DNA of 64,000 bases from UBA4742 sp963785815 (GTDB taxonomy: Bacteria > Actinomycetota > Acidimicrobiia > Acidimicrobiales > Acidimicrobilacustridaceae), in contig CAWAWN010000003.1 of the NCBI GenBank assembly GCA_963785815.1, positions 1 to 64,000 on the forward strand. Reading direction: 5' to 3'. Below are positions 7,914 to 15,880 of the stretch, piece after piece. Position numbers and translations under genes: made by a program. How positions within the stretch are numbered: position 1 is the stretch's first letter; each line of letters begins with the position of its first letter. A model generated the notes under the pieces. It was not told where the DNA came from. It ran no database searches and saw only the letters and a list, made by a program, of their open reading frames with translations.

Positions 7914-7999
7914 ATCCAGTCCCTTCACACCTCCATCCGCACACGAGTGAGAGCCCAGGGCCGAGCGAGCGAGACCGCTCTGACGACCGAGCCCGGGCC

Positions 8000-8017
8000 C
8001 GTCGGGGAACCCCGACG
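8000..8017 (+). promoter_or_regulatory. Perfect hairpin in the infA-rpmJ gap
   Basis: CGTCGGGG and CCCCGACG are separated by two A residues, an 8-bp perfect stem between infA and rpmJ. It ends 29 bases before the rpmJ ATG. It could tune read-through or mark an RNA-processing site; no function is proven. Confidence 0.4.
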
Positions 8018-8046
8018 TTCCTGGCCCCAAGGATCCAGGCGAGACC

Positions 8047-8160
8047 ATGAAAGTACGACCGAGCGTCAAGCGCATGTGTGAGAAGTGCAAGGTGATCCGC
8101 CGCCACGGCCGGGTCCGCGTCATCTGCACCAACCCCCGGCACAAGCAGAGGCAGGGTTAG
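8047..8160 (+). CDS. rpmJ: 50S ribosomal protein L36
   Basis: A 37-residue L36. The protein reads MKVRPSVKRMCEKCKV with a following CTNPRHKQRQG. The zinc-binding CxxC pair, the third Cys and the His are all present, so this is the zinc-containing C+ form. rpsM starts on the very next base after its stop. Gene order infA-rpmJ-rpsM is standard. Confidence 0.97.
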   Translation: MKVRPSVKRMCEKCKVIRRHGRVRVICTNPRHKQRQG

Positions 8161-8535
8161 ATGGCGCGCATCTCCGGAGTCGACATCCCCCGCGAGAAGC
8201 GGCTGGAGATCTCGCTCACCTACATCTACGGCATCGGCCGCACGCTGGCCCAGCAGATCTGCGCGGCCACCGACATCGATCCCAACACCCGGGTCCGTGA
8301 CCTGACCGACGAAGAGGTCAGCCGCATCCGCACCTACATCGACCAGAGCGTCAAGGTCGAAGGCGACCTGCGCCGCGAGGTGTCCCAGGACATCAAGCGC
8401 AAGATGGAGATCGGCTGCTACCAGGGGTTGCGCCACCGCAAGGGGCTGCCCGTGCACGGCCAGCGCACCCACACCAACGCCCGCACGCGCAAGGGTCCCA
8501 AGAAGACCGTGGCCGGCAAGAAGAAGGTGCGCTGA
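8161..8535 (+). CDS. rpsM: 30S ribosomal protein S13
   Basis: A 124-residue S13, located in the 30S head and contacting P-site tRNA and the 50S subunit. The N-terminus MARISGVDIPREKRLEISLTYIYGIG is typical, as is the C-terminal basic tail after GLPVHGQRTHTNARTRKG. It abuts rpmJ with no gap and is 2 bases from rpsK. Confidence 0.97.
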   Translation: MARISGVDIPREKRLEISLTYIYGIGRTLAQQICAATDIDPNTRVRDLTDEEVSRIRTYIDQSVKVEGDLRREVSQDIKRKMEIGCYQGLRHRKGLPVHGQRTHTNARTRKGPKKTVAGKKKVR

Positions 8536-8537
8536 CC

Positions 8538-8936
8538 ATGGCCAAGCCCGCTGCCGGGGGGCGTCGTCCCCGCCGCAAGGAACGCAAGAACGTCACCTAC
8601 GGGGTGGCGCACATCAAGAGCTCGTTCAACAACACGATCGTGTCGATCACCGACCAGGACGGCAACGTGCTGGCCTGGGCATCGGCGGGCAACGTCGGGT
8701 TCAAGGGCTCGCGCAAGTCGACCCCGTTCGCCGCCCAGATGGCGGCCGAGCAGTGCGCCCGCCGGGCCATGGAGCACGGGGTCCGCAAGGTCGACGTGAT
8801 GGTCAAGGGCCCGGGCTCGGGTCGGGAGACGGCCATCCGCTCCATCCAGAACGCCGGCATCGAGGTGACCGGCATCAAGGACGTCACCCCGGTGCCCCAC
8901 AACGGTTGCCGCCCGCCCAAGCGTCGGAGGGTCTGA
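8538..8936 (+). CDS. rpsK: 30S ribosomal protein S11
   Basis: A 132-residue S11 of the 30S platform. Typical sequence includes VAHIKSSFNNTIVSITD, a VKGPGSGRETAIRSIQNAG stretch and the C-terminal VPHNGCRPPKRRRV. The stop TGA overlaps the rpsD ATG by one base. Confidence 0.97.
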   Translation: MAKPAAGGRRPRRKERKNVTYGVAHIKSSFNNTIVSITDQDGNVLAWASAGNVGFKGSRKSTPFAAQMAAEQCARRAMEHGVRKVDVMVKGPGSGRETAIRSIQNAGIEVTGIKDVTPVPHNGCRPPKRRRV

Positions 8937-9553
8937 TGGCCAGGTACACGGGGCCCAAGGCCCGCATCTCCCGCCGTCTCGGCACCAACATCTGGGGCAC
9001 CAGGGGCGAGACGATCGCCCTGGACAAGCGCCCCTACCCGCCGGGCGAGCACGGTCGCACCCGTCGTCGCGGCAACGTGTCGGAGTACCTGCTCCAGATG
9101 CAGGAGAAGCAGAAGGCCCGCTTCACCTACGGGCTGTCCGAGCGCCAGTTCCGCAACCTCTACGAGGAGGCGAACCGCAAGGACGGCGTGACCGGCGAGA
9201 TCATGCTGCGCTACCTCGAGCTGCGCCTCGACAACGTGGCCTACCGCGCCGGCTGGGCGGCCACCCGGCCCCAGGCTCGCCAGTTCGTGGGCCACGGGCA
9301 CGTGCAGGTGAACGGCAAGCGGGTCGACATCCCCAGCTACCGGGTTCGCAAGGGCGACGTCATCACGCTGAAGGCAAAGTCCCGCGAGATGGTCGTCGTG
9401 CAGTGGAACACCGACGTGCTGGGTCGCACGCCGCCGCCCTGGCTCGAGGCCAGCGATGGCGGCTTCTCCGTCACCGTGTCCGAGCTGCCCCGGCGCGAGC
9501 ACATCGACGTGCCCGTCCGCGAGCAGCTGATCGTCGAGCTCTACTCCAAGTAA
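8936..9553 (+). CDS. rpsD: 30S ribosomal protein S4 (zinc-free form)
   Basis: A 205-residue S4, a primary 16S rRNA-binding and assembly protein. It begins MARYTGPKARISRRLGTNIW. The four N-terminal cysteines of the zinc form are absent, so this is the C-minus paralogue type. The S4 RNA-binding domain is visible at RLDNVAYRAGWA and QARQFVGHGHVQVNGKRVD. The start is the ATG overlapping the rpsK stop. A 90-base gap separates it from rpoA. Confidence 0.96.
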   Translation: MARYTGPKARISRRLGTNIWGTRGETIALDKRPYPPGEHGRTRRRGNVSEYLLQMQEKQKARFTYGLSERQFRNLYEEANRKDGVTGEIMLRYLELRLDNVAYRAGWAATRPQARQFVGHGHVQVNGKRVDIPSYRVRKGDVITLKAKSREMVVVQWNTDVLGRTPPPWLEASDGGFSVTVSELPRREHIDVPVREQLIVELYSK

Positions 9554-9643
9554 CCCCCGGCGGCCGGGGCGGTGCTCCGCTCCCGGTGCCAAGCGCACCC
9601 TGTTCGTCCTACGGAATCTGTGGATTCATCGAGGTAGAAGCAC

Positions 9644-10582
9644 ATGCTGGTCATTCAGCGCCCGAAGGTCGAGGCACTCAGCGAGGGCGATGCCGATCGG
9701 CAGCTGTTCGCCGTCGGCCCGCTCGAGCCCGGTTTCGGGCACACCCTCGGCAACTCGCTGCGCCGGACCCTGCTGTCGTCCATCCCTGGGGCGGCGGTCA
9801 CCCAGGTCCGGTTCGACGACGCCCTGCACGAGTTCGACACCATCGAGGGCGTGACCGAGGACGTCACCGACATCATCTTGAACCTGAAGGACCTCGTCCT
9901 GCAGGTCTACAGCGACGAGCCCGTCACGTTGCGCCTCGACGTGCGGGGCCCGACCGACGCCACCGCCGGTGACCTCCAGACCACCAGCGACGTGGAGATC
10001 CTCAACAAGGACCTCCACATCGCCACCCTCAACGCCAAGGGCCGCCTGGCCGTCGACGTCACGGTGTCCAAGGGCCGGGGCTACGTGTCGGCCGACCGCA
10101 ACAAGACGTCCAACACCATCGGCGTGATCCCCGTCGACTCGATCTTCTCGCCGGTCCGCCGGGTCAGCTTCCAGGTGGAGCCCACCCGGGTCGAGCAGTC
10201 GACCGAGTTCGACCGTCTGGTGCTCGACATCGAGACCGACGGCTCCATCTCGGCCCGCGAGGCCCTGGCGTCGGCCGGCGCCACCCTGCGCACCCTGGTG
10301 CAGCTGGTCGAGGAGATGAGCGACGAGCCCCAGGGCCTCGAGCTGGGTGAGCTGACCGGGGCCAGCGCGGGCTCGCCCGACCTCGACCTGCCCATCGAGG
10401 ACCTCGACCTCTCCGAGCGTCCCCGCAACTGCCTCAAGCGCGCCCAGGTCAACACCATCGGTGAGCTGCTCGAGAAGGGCGAGGACGACCTGCTGGCCAT
10501 CACCAACTTCGGCCAGAAGTCGCTCGACGAGGTCATCCAGAAGCTCGACGAGCGAGGCCTCTCGCTCCGCAACCGGGACTGA
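9644..10582 (+). CDS. rpoA: RNA polymerase alpha subunit
   Basis: The 312-residue alpha subunit nucleates core polymerase assembly. The N-terminal domain includes LEPGFGHTLGNSLRRTLLSS and the dimer and beta-contact segments up to about residue 230. An acidic linker follows. The C-terminal domain at about 245-310 carries the ERPRNCLKRAQVNTIGEL and GQKSLDEVIQKL helix-hairpin-helix elements that bind UP elements and activators. Six bases separate its stop from the rplQ ATG. Confidence 0.97.
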   Translation: MLVIQRPKVEALSEGDADRQLFAVGPLEPGFGHTLGNSLRRTLLSSIPGAAVTQVRFDDALHEFDTIEGVTEDVTDIILNLKDLVLQVYSDEPVTLRLDVRGPTDATAGDLQTTSDVEILNKDLHIATLNAKGRLAVDVTVSKGRGYVSADRNKTSNTIGVIPVDSIFSPVRRVSFQVEPTRVEQSTEFDRLVLDIETDGSISAREALASAGATLRTLVQLVEEMSDEPQGLELGELTGASAGSPDLDLPIEDLDLSERPRNCLKRAQVNTIGELLEKGEDDLLAITNFGQKSLDEVIQKLDERGLSLRNRD

Positions 10583-10588
10583 TCCACC

Positions 10589-10942
10589 ATGCCGGCAACG
10601 CCACGCAAGAGCCGTCGCTTCGGCGGCACCTCCTCGCACCAGAAGTCGATGATGGCCAACCTGGTGGCGTCGCTCATCGCGGCCGAGGGCATCGTCACCA
10701 CCGAGGCCAAGGCCAAGGCGCTGCGCCCGGTGGCCGAGAAGATGATCACCAAGGCCAAGAAGGGCGGCCTGCACAACCATCGCCAGGTGGTGTCGTTCAT
10801 CGGCGATCGCGAGATGGCCTCCAAGCTGTTCGACGAGATCGGGCCCCGCTACGCCGATCGTCCGGGCGGCTACACCCGCATCCTCAAGCTGGGTCCGCGC
10901 CACGGTGACAACGCACCCATGGCTCGCATCGAGCTGGTCTGA
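10589..10942 (+). CDS. rplQ: 50S ribosomal protein L17
   Basis: A 117-residue L17 located near the exit of the nascent-chain tunnel. The N-terminus MPATPRKSRRFGGTSSHQK and the motif LIAAEGIVTTEAKAKALRPVAEKMIT are diagnostic. The C-terminus YTRILKLGPRHGDNAPMARIEL is complete. It is the last ribosomal gene of the alpha operon; truA follows 63 bases later. Confidence 0.97.
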   Translation: MPATPRKSRRFGGTSSHQKSMMANLVASLIAAEGIVTTEAKAKALRPVAEKMITKAKKGGLHNHRQVVSFIGDREMASKLFDEIGPRYADRPGGYTRILKLGPRHGDNAPMARIELV

Positions 10943-11005
10943 CCCACCCCACATCAGGTCGAGCCGGCCTGGTTCGACGGGTCGCGTCGGACCGACCGTG
11001 ACGGC

Positions 11006-11818
11006 ATGACCCTGTTCGACGAACCCGAGCCACCGTCCTCCCGGCCGGTTGAGGACGATCTGGTCCGGGTGCGGATGACGGTGGCCTACGACGGCACCGA
11101 CTTCCGCGGCTTCGCCACCAACCAGGGGGTCCCGACCGTGGCCGGCACCCTGGCCGAGGCCCTCGGGCGCGTGCTCGGACACCCGGTCGACCTGGCCTGC
11201 GCCGGGCGCACCGACGCCGGCGTGCACGCCTGGGGCCAGGTGATCAGCTTCGACGCGCCGGCGGCGGACCTCGACGTGGTCGAGGTGGCCCGAGCCGTCA
11301 CCAAGCTGTGCGGGGGACCCATCGTCATCCGCGACGCCGAGGTGGTGGAGGCCGACTTCCACGCCCGGTTCTCGGCGGTGTCGCGGCGCTACCGGTACAC
11401 GGTCGACAACCGGCCGGTCCCCGATCCCTTCACCCGGCGCTTCACCTGGCACATCGAGGCGCCCCTCCACCTGGAGCGCATGCGCCTCGGATGTGACCCG
11501 CTGCTCGGCGCCCACGACTTCTCGTCGTTCTGCCGGGCGCCCAAGGTCGGACCCGGCCAACCGCCCGCCTCGTTGGTGCGCCGGGTGTCCGACGCCCGAT
11601 GGGTGGAGGTGGACGACGGCGTGCTGCGCTTCGAGATCGAGGCCAACGCCTTCTGCCACCAGATGGTGCGCAGCCTGGTCGGCACCCTGGTCGACCTGGG
11701 CCTGGGCCGGCGCAGCCCCGGCGAGGTGACCGCCATGCTGCGCGCCGGTGACCGCCACGCCGCCGGCCAGGTGGCCCCGCCGCGGGGCCTGTGCCTCTGG
11801 CAGGTCACCTACGCCTGA
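11006..11818 (+). CDS. truA: tRNA pseudouridine(38-40) synthase TruA
   Basis: TruA isomerises uridines 38-40 in the anticodon arm of many tRNAs. The 270-residue protein has an acidic N-terminal extension before the core start VRMTVAYDGTDFRGFA. The catalytic Asp lies in AGRTDAGVHAWGQV at about residue 70. The family blocks FHARFSAVSRRYRY, LLGAHDFSSFCRA and ANAFCHQMVRSLVGTLVDLG all appear. Position after rplQ is classical. It is followed by a copy of the family A repeat. Confidence 0.95.
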   Translation: MTLFDEPEPPSSRPVEDDLVRVRMTVAYDGTDFRGFATNQGVPTVAGTLAEALGRVLGHPVDLACAGRTDAGVHAWGQVISFDAPAADLDVVEVARAVTKLCGGPIVIRDAEVVEADFHARFSAVSRRYRYTVDNRPVPDPFTRRFTWHIEAPLHLERMRLGCDPLLGAHDFSSFCRAPKVGPGQPPASLVRRVSDARWVEVDDGVLRFEIEANAFCHQMVRSLVGTLVDLGLGRRSPGEVTAMLRAGDRHAAGQVAPPRGLCLWQVTYA

Positions 11819-11829
11819 CGGGCCGGGAA

Positions 11830-11950
11830 TCGGAAGGCGCCGACCGCCAGGGAGGCGCCGCGGCGCGGACGAGACCCGGATGCCGAAGGCGCCCCAGGGA
11901 GGCCTGCCGGCCGGAGGGCAGGGCAAGCAGGTTGCCGACCGGAGGGCCAA
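11830..11950 (-). repeat. Dispersed palindromic repeat family A, copy 1
   Basis: The core reads ACCCGGATGCCGAAGGCGCC, then GGGAGGC and GCCGACCGGAGGGCC on the plus strand, which is the reverse of the copies at 19391 and 26579. It fills most of the 176-base gap between truA and the encapsulated ferritin gene. Seven loci in this window share the core. Confidence 0.7.
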
Positions 11951-11994
11951 CAAGCAGACTGCGCAGACCGGCGAACGGGTAGGAGCCTGCACCT

Positions 11995-12390
11995 ATGGGT
12001 ACCGGAAGCTTCGAGCTGCACGAAGAGGGTCTGCCCTCCGACGTGGTGAACCGACACCGCGCCATCGTCTCGATCATGGAGGAGCTCGAGGCGGTCGACT
12101 GGTACGACCAGCGGGTGGCGGCGTGCGACGACGCCGACCTGGCCGCCGTGCTGGCCCACAACCGCGACGAGGAGAAGGAGCACTTCGCCATGACGCTGGA
12201 GTGGCTGCGGCGCCATGACCCGAAGATCGACGAGGTGCTGCGGACCTACCTGTTCGCCGACGGCGACATCGTGGCCGTCGAGCACGAAGCCGAGGCCGAG
12301 GCGGTCGAGGCCAGCGCGGCGGCGGGTTCGACCCGGTCCTCCAGCCTGGGCATCGGCAACCTGCGCAACGAGAGCGAGGGAGAGCTGTGA
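11995..12390 (+). CDS. Encapsulated ferritin-like cargo protein
   Basis: A 131-residue ferritin-like protein of the EncFtn type, which oxidises and stores iron inside encapsulin shells. Two helices carry the metal ligands: EELEAVDWYDQRV at about residues 24-36 and RDEEKEHFAMTLEWLRRH at about 59-76, with the ExxH ferroxidase motif. A flexible Ala/Glu linker leads to a C-terminal SSSLGIGNLR, matching the type of peptide that docks cargo to the shell interior. The ATG has AGGAG upstream. The next gene, an encapsulin, overlaps its stop (GTGA), so cargo and shell are coupled. Confidence 0.93.
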   Translation: MGTGSFELHEEGLPSDVVNRHRAIVSIMEELEAVDWYDQRVAACDDADLAAVLAHNRDEEKEHFAMTLEWLRRHDPKIDEVLRTYLFADGDIVAVEHEAEAEAVEASAAAGSTRSSSLGIGNLRNESEGEL

Positions 12391-13187
12391 ACCACCTGCG
12401 ACGCGAGCTGGCCCCCATCGGCGATGCCGGATGGGCCGAGATCACCGCTGAGGCGACCCGCTCGCTCAAGCACTTCCTGGCCGCCCGCAAGCTCATCGAG
12501 GTCACCGGGCCGCTGGGGTGGACGGCGTCGACCGTCGACCTCGGCCACGCGGTGGACATCCCCGGACCCTCCGCCGGTGTCGAGGCGGCCCAGCGCCAGG
12601 CCTTGGCGCTGGTCGAGCTGCGCACGCCGTTCGAGGTGAGCCTGGCCACCCTCGACGATGCCGAGCGCGGTGCCGTCGACCTCGATCTCGACGTGGTGGT
12701 GGACGCCGCCCGCGTGGCCGCGCTGGCCGAGGACGGGTCCGTCTTCCACGGGTTCGCGGCGGGGGGTCTGTCCGGGGTGGCCGAGGCCAGCCCCCACGCG
12801 CCCATCGACATCGCCGACGACTACGACGACTACCCGCGCAGCGCGGCGCGGGCGGTGGCCGTGCTGCGGGCGGCCGGGGTCGACGGCCCTTACGCCATCG
12901 CCTTGGGCCCGCGCTGCTACACCGGGGTGATCGAGACGACCGAGCACGGCGGCTACCCCGTGTTCGACCACCTCAAGATGATCCTGGGCGGCCCGGTGGT
13001 GTGGGCGCCGGCGGTCAACGGCGCGGTGGTGCTGAGCCAGCGCGGCGGCGACTTCGAGCTGGTCGTCGGCGAGGACTTCTCCGTGGGCTACCGAGGCGTC
13101 ACCCAGACGGCGGTCGAGCTCTACCTCGAGGAGAGCATCGCCGTGCGCATCAACTCGCCCGAGGCTGCGGTCCGCCTCGCCTACTGA
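12387..13187 (+). CDS. Encapsulin shell protein (family 1)
   Basis: A 266-residue encapsulin, a self-assembling HK97-fold protein forming a hollow proteinaceous compartment. Typical segments are MNHLRRELAPIGDAGWAEI, the stretch IDLDLDVVVDAARVAALAEDG-like in the middle, YAIALGPRCYTGVIETTEHGGYP, and the C-terminal EDFSVGYRGVTQTAVELYLEES. The length is normal for a family 1 shell. Translation starts at a GTG overlapping the ferritin stop. The pair sits between truA and rplM, in the middle of translation genes, which is an unusual place for an iron-storage compartment. Confidence 0.95.
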   Translation: MNHLRRELAPIGDAGWAEITAEATRSLKHFLAARKLIEVTGPLGWTASTVDLGHAVDIPGPSAGVEAAQRQALALVELRTPFEVSLATLDDAERGAVDLDLDVVVDAARVAALAEDGSVFHGFAAGGLSGVAEASPHAPIDIADDYDDYPRSAARAVAVLRAAGVDGPYAIALGPRCYTGVIETTEHGGYPVFDHLKMILGGPVVWAPAVNGAVVLSQRGGDFELVVGEDFSVGYRGVTQTAVELYLEESIAVRINSPEAAVRLAY

Positions 13188-13291
13188 TCGCTGGTCCCGC
13201 CTCCGGCGGGTCTCGGCTCCCCCGATCGGGGTGTCGTCTGGCGATCGGCTCGGCCTTGCGGCTCCGCCGCGGTGGCAAGGACCAGCCCGGT

Positions 13292-13320
13292 TTGCTGTTG
13301 GGGGCTGCGACCCATATCGT
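13292..13320 (+). promoter_or_regulatory. Predicted promoter and leader upstream of rplM
   Basis: TTGCTG (13292-13297) and TATCGT (13315-13320) are separated by 17 bases. Transcription would begin near 13327, leaving a leader of about 73 bases before the rplM GTG at 13400. The rest of the 212-base gap after encapsulin is GC-rich with no recognised riboregulator. Confidence 0.5.
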
Positions 13321-13399
13321 GGTAGGTCGCCCTGGCGTGCCGCTCGACGGTCGTCGCGCTAGCTCAGCACCTGTCTGCAACCCGAACAAAGGCCCGCGC

Positions 13400-13849
13400 G
13401 TGCCCACGTACTCCCCCAAAGCCAGCGAGATCCAGCGGGACTGGCACGTCATCGACGCCGACGGCCTCGTCCTCGGACGGGTGGCCACCGAGGCGGCCCG
13501 CCTGCTGCGCGGCAAGCACAAGCCGACCTTCACGCCCCACATCGACACCGGCGACCACGTGATCATCATCAACGCCGACAAGATCGTGCTGACGGCGGGC
13601 AAGGCCGACAAGAAGCTCATCCACCGGCACTCGGGCTACCCGGGCGGCATCCGCCACCGCACCTTCGGCGACCTGATGGACCGTCGGCCGGCCGAGGCCG
13701 TGCGCCGCTCCATCCGGGGCATGCTGCCCAAGAACCGCCTCGGTCGGGCGCAGATCTCCAAGTTGAAGGTCTACGCCGGCCCCACCCACCCGCACTCGGC
13801 CCAGAAGCCCCAGCCGCTCGAGCTCGAGCACGCTCGGGCCCGCAGCTGA
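13400..13849 (+). CDS. rplM: 50S ribosomal protein L13
   Basis: A 149-residue L13, an early-assembling 50S protein. Conserved parts are QRDWHVIDADGLVLGRVATE, GDHVIIINADKIVLTAGK, HRHSGYPGGIR and AVRRSIRGMLPKNRLGR. The GTG at 13400 gives the normal start VPTYSPKASEI; the open frame upstream is a shadow of the encapsulin gene. rpsI follows in the usual pair. Confidence 0.96.
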   Translation: MPTYSPKASEIQRDWHVIDADGLVLGRVATEAARLLRGKHKPTFTPHIDTGDHVIIINADKIVLTAGKADKKLIHRHSGYPGGIRHRTFGDLMDRRPAEAVRRSIRGMLPKNRLGRAQISKLKVYAGPTHPHSAQKPQPLELEHARARS

Positions 13850-13871
13850 CCCCCTCCTCAAGGACCACTCG

Positions 13872-14264
13872 ATGTCGAAGCCTCTGATCCAGACGACCGG
13901 TCGGCGCAAGCGGGCCGTAGCCCGCGTGCGGCTCCGCCCGGGCACGGGGGTCATCACCGTCAACCGACGCGAGGTGGCCAACTACTTCCCGTCCGAGACG
14001 CACCGCATGGTGCTGACCGAGCCCCTGCGGGTCACCGACACGGTCGAGACCTACGACATCGACGCCACGCTCGACGGCGGCGGCCCCTCGGGCCAGGCCG
14101 GAGCCCTGCGCCACGGCATCGCCCGGGCGCTGGTCGACCTCGACCCCGAGCTGCGCACCGAGCTCAAGAAGGCCGGCTTCCTCACCCGCGACGCCCGCGA
14201 GAAGGAGAGCAAGAAGTACGGCCTCAAGAAGGCGCGCAAGGCTCCGCAGTACTCGAAGCGCTGA
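13872..14264 (+). CDS. rpsI: 30S ribosomal protein S9
   Basis: A 130-residue S9 whose basic C-terminal tail reaches the P site. The start MSKPLIQTTGRRKRAVARVRL and the terminal KKARKAPQYSKR are typical, as is GQAGALRHGIARALV. A GAG-type ribosome site is weak; coupling to rplM is likely given the 22-base gap. glmM begins 8 bases downstream. Confidence 0.97.
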   Translation: MSKPLIQTTGRRKRAVARVRLRPGTGVITVNRREVANYFPSETHRMVLTEPLRVTDTVETYDIDATLDGGGPSGQAGALRHGIARALVDLDPELRTELKKAGFLTRDAREKESKKYGLKKARKAPQYSKR

Positions 14265-14271
14265 CCGCCGC

Positions 14272-15651
14272 GTGTCGCTGCGGTTCGGCACCGACGGCGT
14301 CCGGGGTCCGGCTCACGAGTTGACCGACGCGCTGGTGCACGCCCTCGGACGCGCCGCGGTGGCCGTGCTCGGCCCCCAGCGCTACGTGATCGGCCGGGAC
14401 ACCCGCGAGTCGGGGCCGCGCCTGCAACAGGCGCTGGCCGCCGGGCTGGTGGCGGCCGGGGCCACCGTCGAGGCGCTGGGCACCGTTCCCACACCTGTGG
14501 TGGCCCAGGTGAGCGCCACCCAGGGCGTACCGGGCGTGGTCATATCCGCTTCCCACAACGCGTACGGGGACAACGGCATCAAGTTCTTCGCCCCCGGCGG
14601 GCTCAAGCTCTCCGACCCGGTCGAGGAGGCGCTCGAGGCCGAGCTGGATCGGCTGCTCGGCGACCCGGCCCCCACCGACGTCGCCGCCGGTACCACCGTG
14701 GTCCCCCCCGGCGCCGCGGAGGTGGACCAGGGCCAGGCGCGGGCCAGCGCGGATCTGGCTCGCTACCAGGACGCGGTGGTGGCCTCGCTGGAGGGTCGGG
14801 ACCTGGCCGGTCTGCGGGTCGTGATCGACTGCGCCAACGGCGCCGCCTCCGAGGTGGCGCCGACGCTGCTGGCCCGCCTGGGCGCCGAGCTGGCCGTCAT
14901 CCACGCCGAACCCGACGGCCGCAACATCAACCAGGGCTGCGGCTCGACCCACCCCGGCGACCTGCAGGCCGCGGTGGTGGCCGCCGGAGCGCAGGTGGGC
15001 CTGGCCTTCGACGGGGACGCCGACCGGGTGCTGGCCGTCGACGAGCGCGGCGAGCTGGTGGACGGCGACCACCTGCTGGCGTTGTGCGCGCTCGACCTGC
15101 GGGCTCGCGGCCAGCTCACCGACGACGCCGTGGTGGTCACGGTGATGACGAACCTGGGCTTCCGGCTGGCCATGGCCGACCAGGGCATCGAGGTGGTCGA
15201 GACGCAGGTGGGGGACCGCTACGTGCTCGAGGCCCTCGAGCGCCGTGGCCTGGCGCTGGGCGGCGAGCAGTCCGGCCACGTGATCTTCCGGCGGTTGGCC
15301 ACCACCGGCGATGGCCTGCTCACCGGGGTGCAGCTGCTCGACCTGGTGGCCCGGGCCGGGCGGCCCCTGTCCGAGCTGGCTGCCAGGGCCATGACCCGAC
15401 TGCCCCAGGTGCTGGTCAACGTCGAGCTGCCAGCGGCCGGGGCTGGGGACGACCTGGTCGCCCGCCTGGCCGCGGAGATCGCGGCGGTGGAGGCCGAGCT
15501 GGGTCCGACCGGTCGCGTGCTGGTGCGACCCAGCGGCACCGAGCCGCTGGTGCGGGTGATGGTCGAGGCGGTCGAGCCGGAAGCGGCCGAGGGTGCCGCG
15601 GCGCGCCTGGTGGCCGCCATCGAGCGCCTGCTGGCCGACCCGGTGGCCTGA
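14272..15651 (+). CDS. glmM: Phosphoglucosamine mutase
   Basis: Converts glucosamine-6-phosphate to glucosamine-1-phosphate on the way to UDP-GlcNAc and peptidoglycan. The 459-residue protein has the N-terminal FGTDGVRGPAHE, the phosphoserine loop VISASHNAYGDNGIKFF, the metal-binding FDGDADRVLAVD, the sugar-binding GGEQSGHVIF and the phosphate-binding VRPSGTEPLVRVMVE. It starts at a GTG close behind rpsI. The next gene is the large GlmS-like protein, so two successive steps of the pathway are side by side. Confidence 0.95.
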   Translation: MSLRFGTDGVRGPAHELTDALVHALGRAAVAVLGPQRYVIGRDTRESGPRLQQALAAGLVAAGATVEALGTVPTPVVAQVSATQGVPGVVISASHNAYGDNGIKFFAPGGLKLSDPVEEALEAELDRLLGDPAPTDVAAGTTVVPPGAAEVDQGQARASADLARYQDAVVASLEGRDLAGLRVVIDCANGAASEVAPTLLARLGAELAVIHAEPDGRNINQGCGSTHPGDLQAAVVAAGAQVGLAFDGDADRVLAVDERGELVDGDHLLALCALDLRARGQLTDDAVVVTVMTNLGFRLAMADQGIEVVETQVGDRYVLEALERRGLALGGEQSGHVIFRRLATTGDGLLTGVQLLDLVARAGRPLSELAARAMTRLPQVLVNVELPAAGAGDDLVARLAAEIAAVEAELGPTGRVLVRPSGTEPLVRVMVEAVEPEAAEGAAARLVAAIERLLADPVA

Positions 15652-15771
15652 CCGATCCCCGCCGACGCGGCGCCGGTCATGGCCCACCGCGCCCCTGTGG
15701 CCGCCCGGCGGACAGGTTCGTCCGGGTCGGATCGGGGCTGGGGCCTGACCAGTTCGCGCCGGGCGCACCGC

Positions 15772-15804
15772 TAGGCTGGTGGGCCGGCTCCCGGGTCCGG
15801 GAGC
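15772..15804 (+). promoter_or_regulatory. Possible glmS promoter -10 and leader hairpin
   Basis: A TAGGCT hexamer (15772-15777) is a likely -10 box; no convincing -35 was found. Just downstream GCTCCCGG (15787-15794) and CCGGGAGC (15797-15804) form a perfect 8-bp stem with a tiny loop at the start of a leader of about 95 bases. The leader does not resemble the glmS ribozyme known from Firmicutes. Confidence 0.4.
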
Positions 15805-15880
15805 GCTCCCCGATCGCTGGATCCGAGGTTCTGACCGAGCAGCGTGGCCCGGTGCCTCTCCCGAGGAAGGTGCCCATCGC

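Noticed and set aside
15783..15880. glmS ribozyme
   Set aside because: The leader is short, has a single simple hairpin and lacks the conserved ribozyme core.
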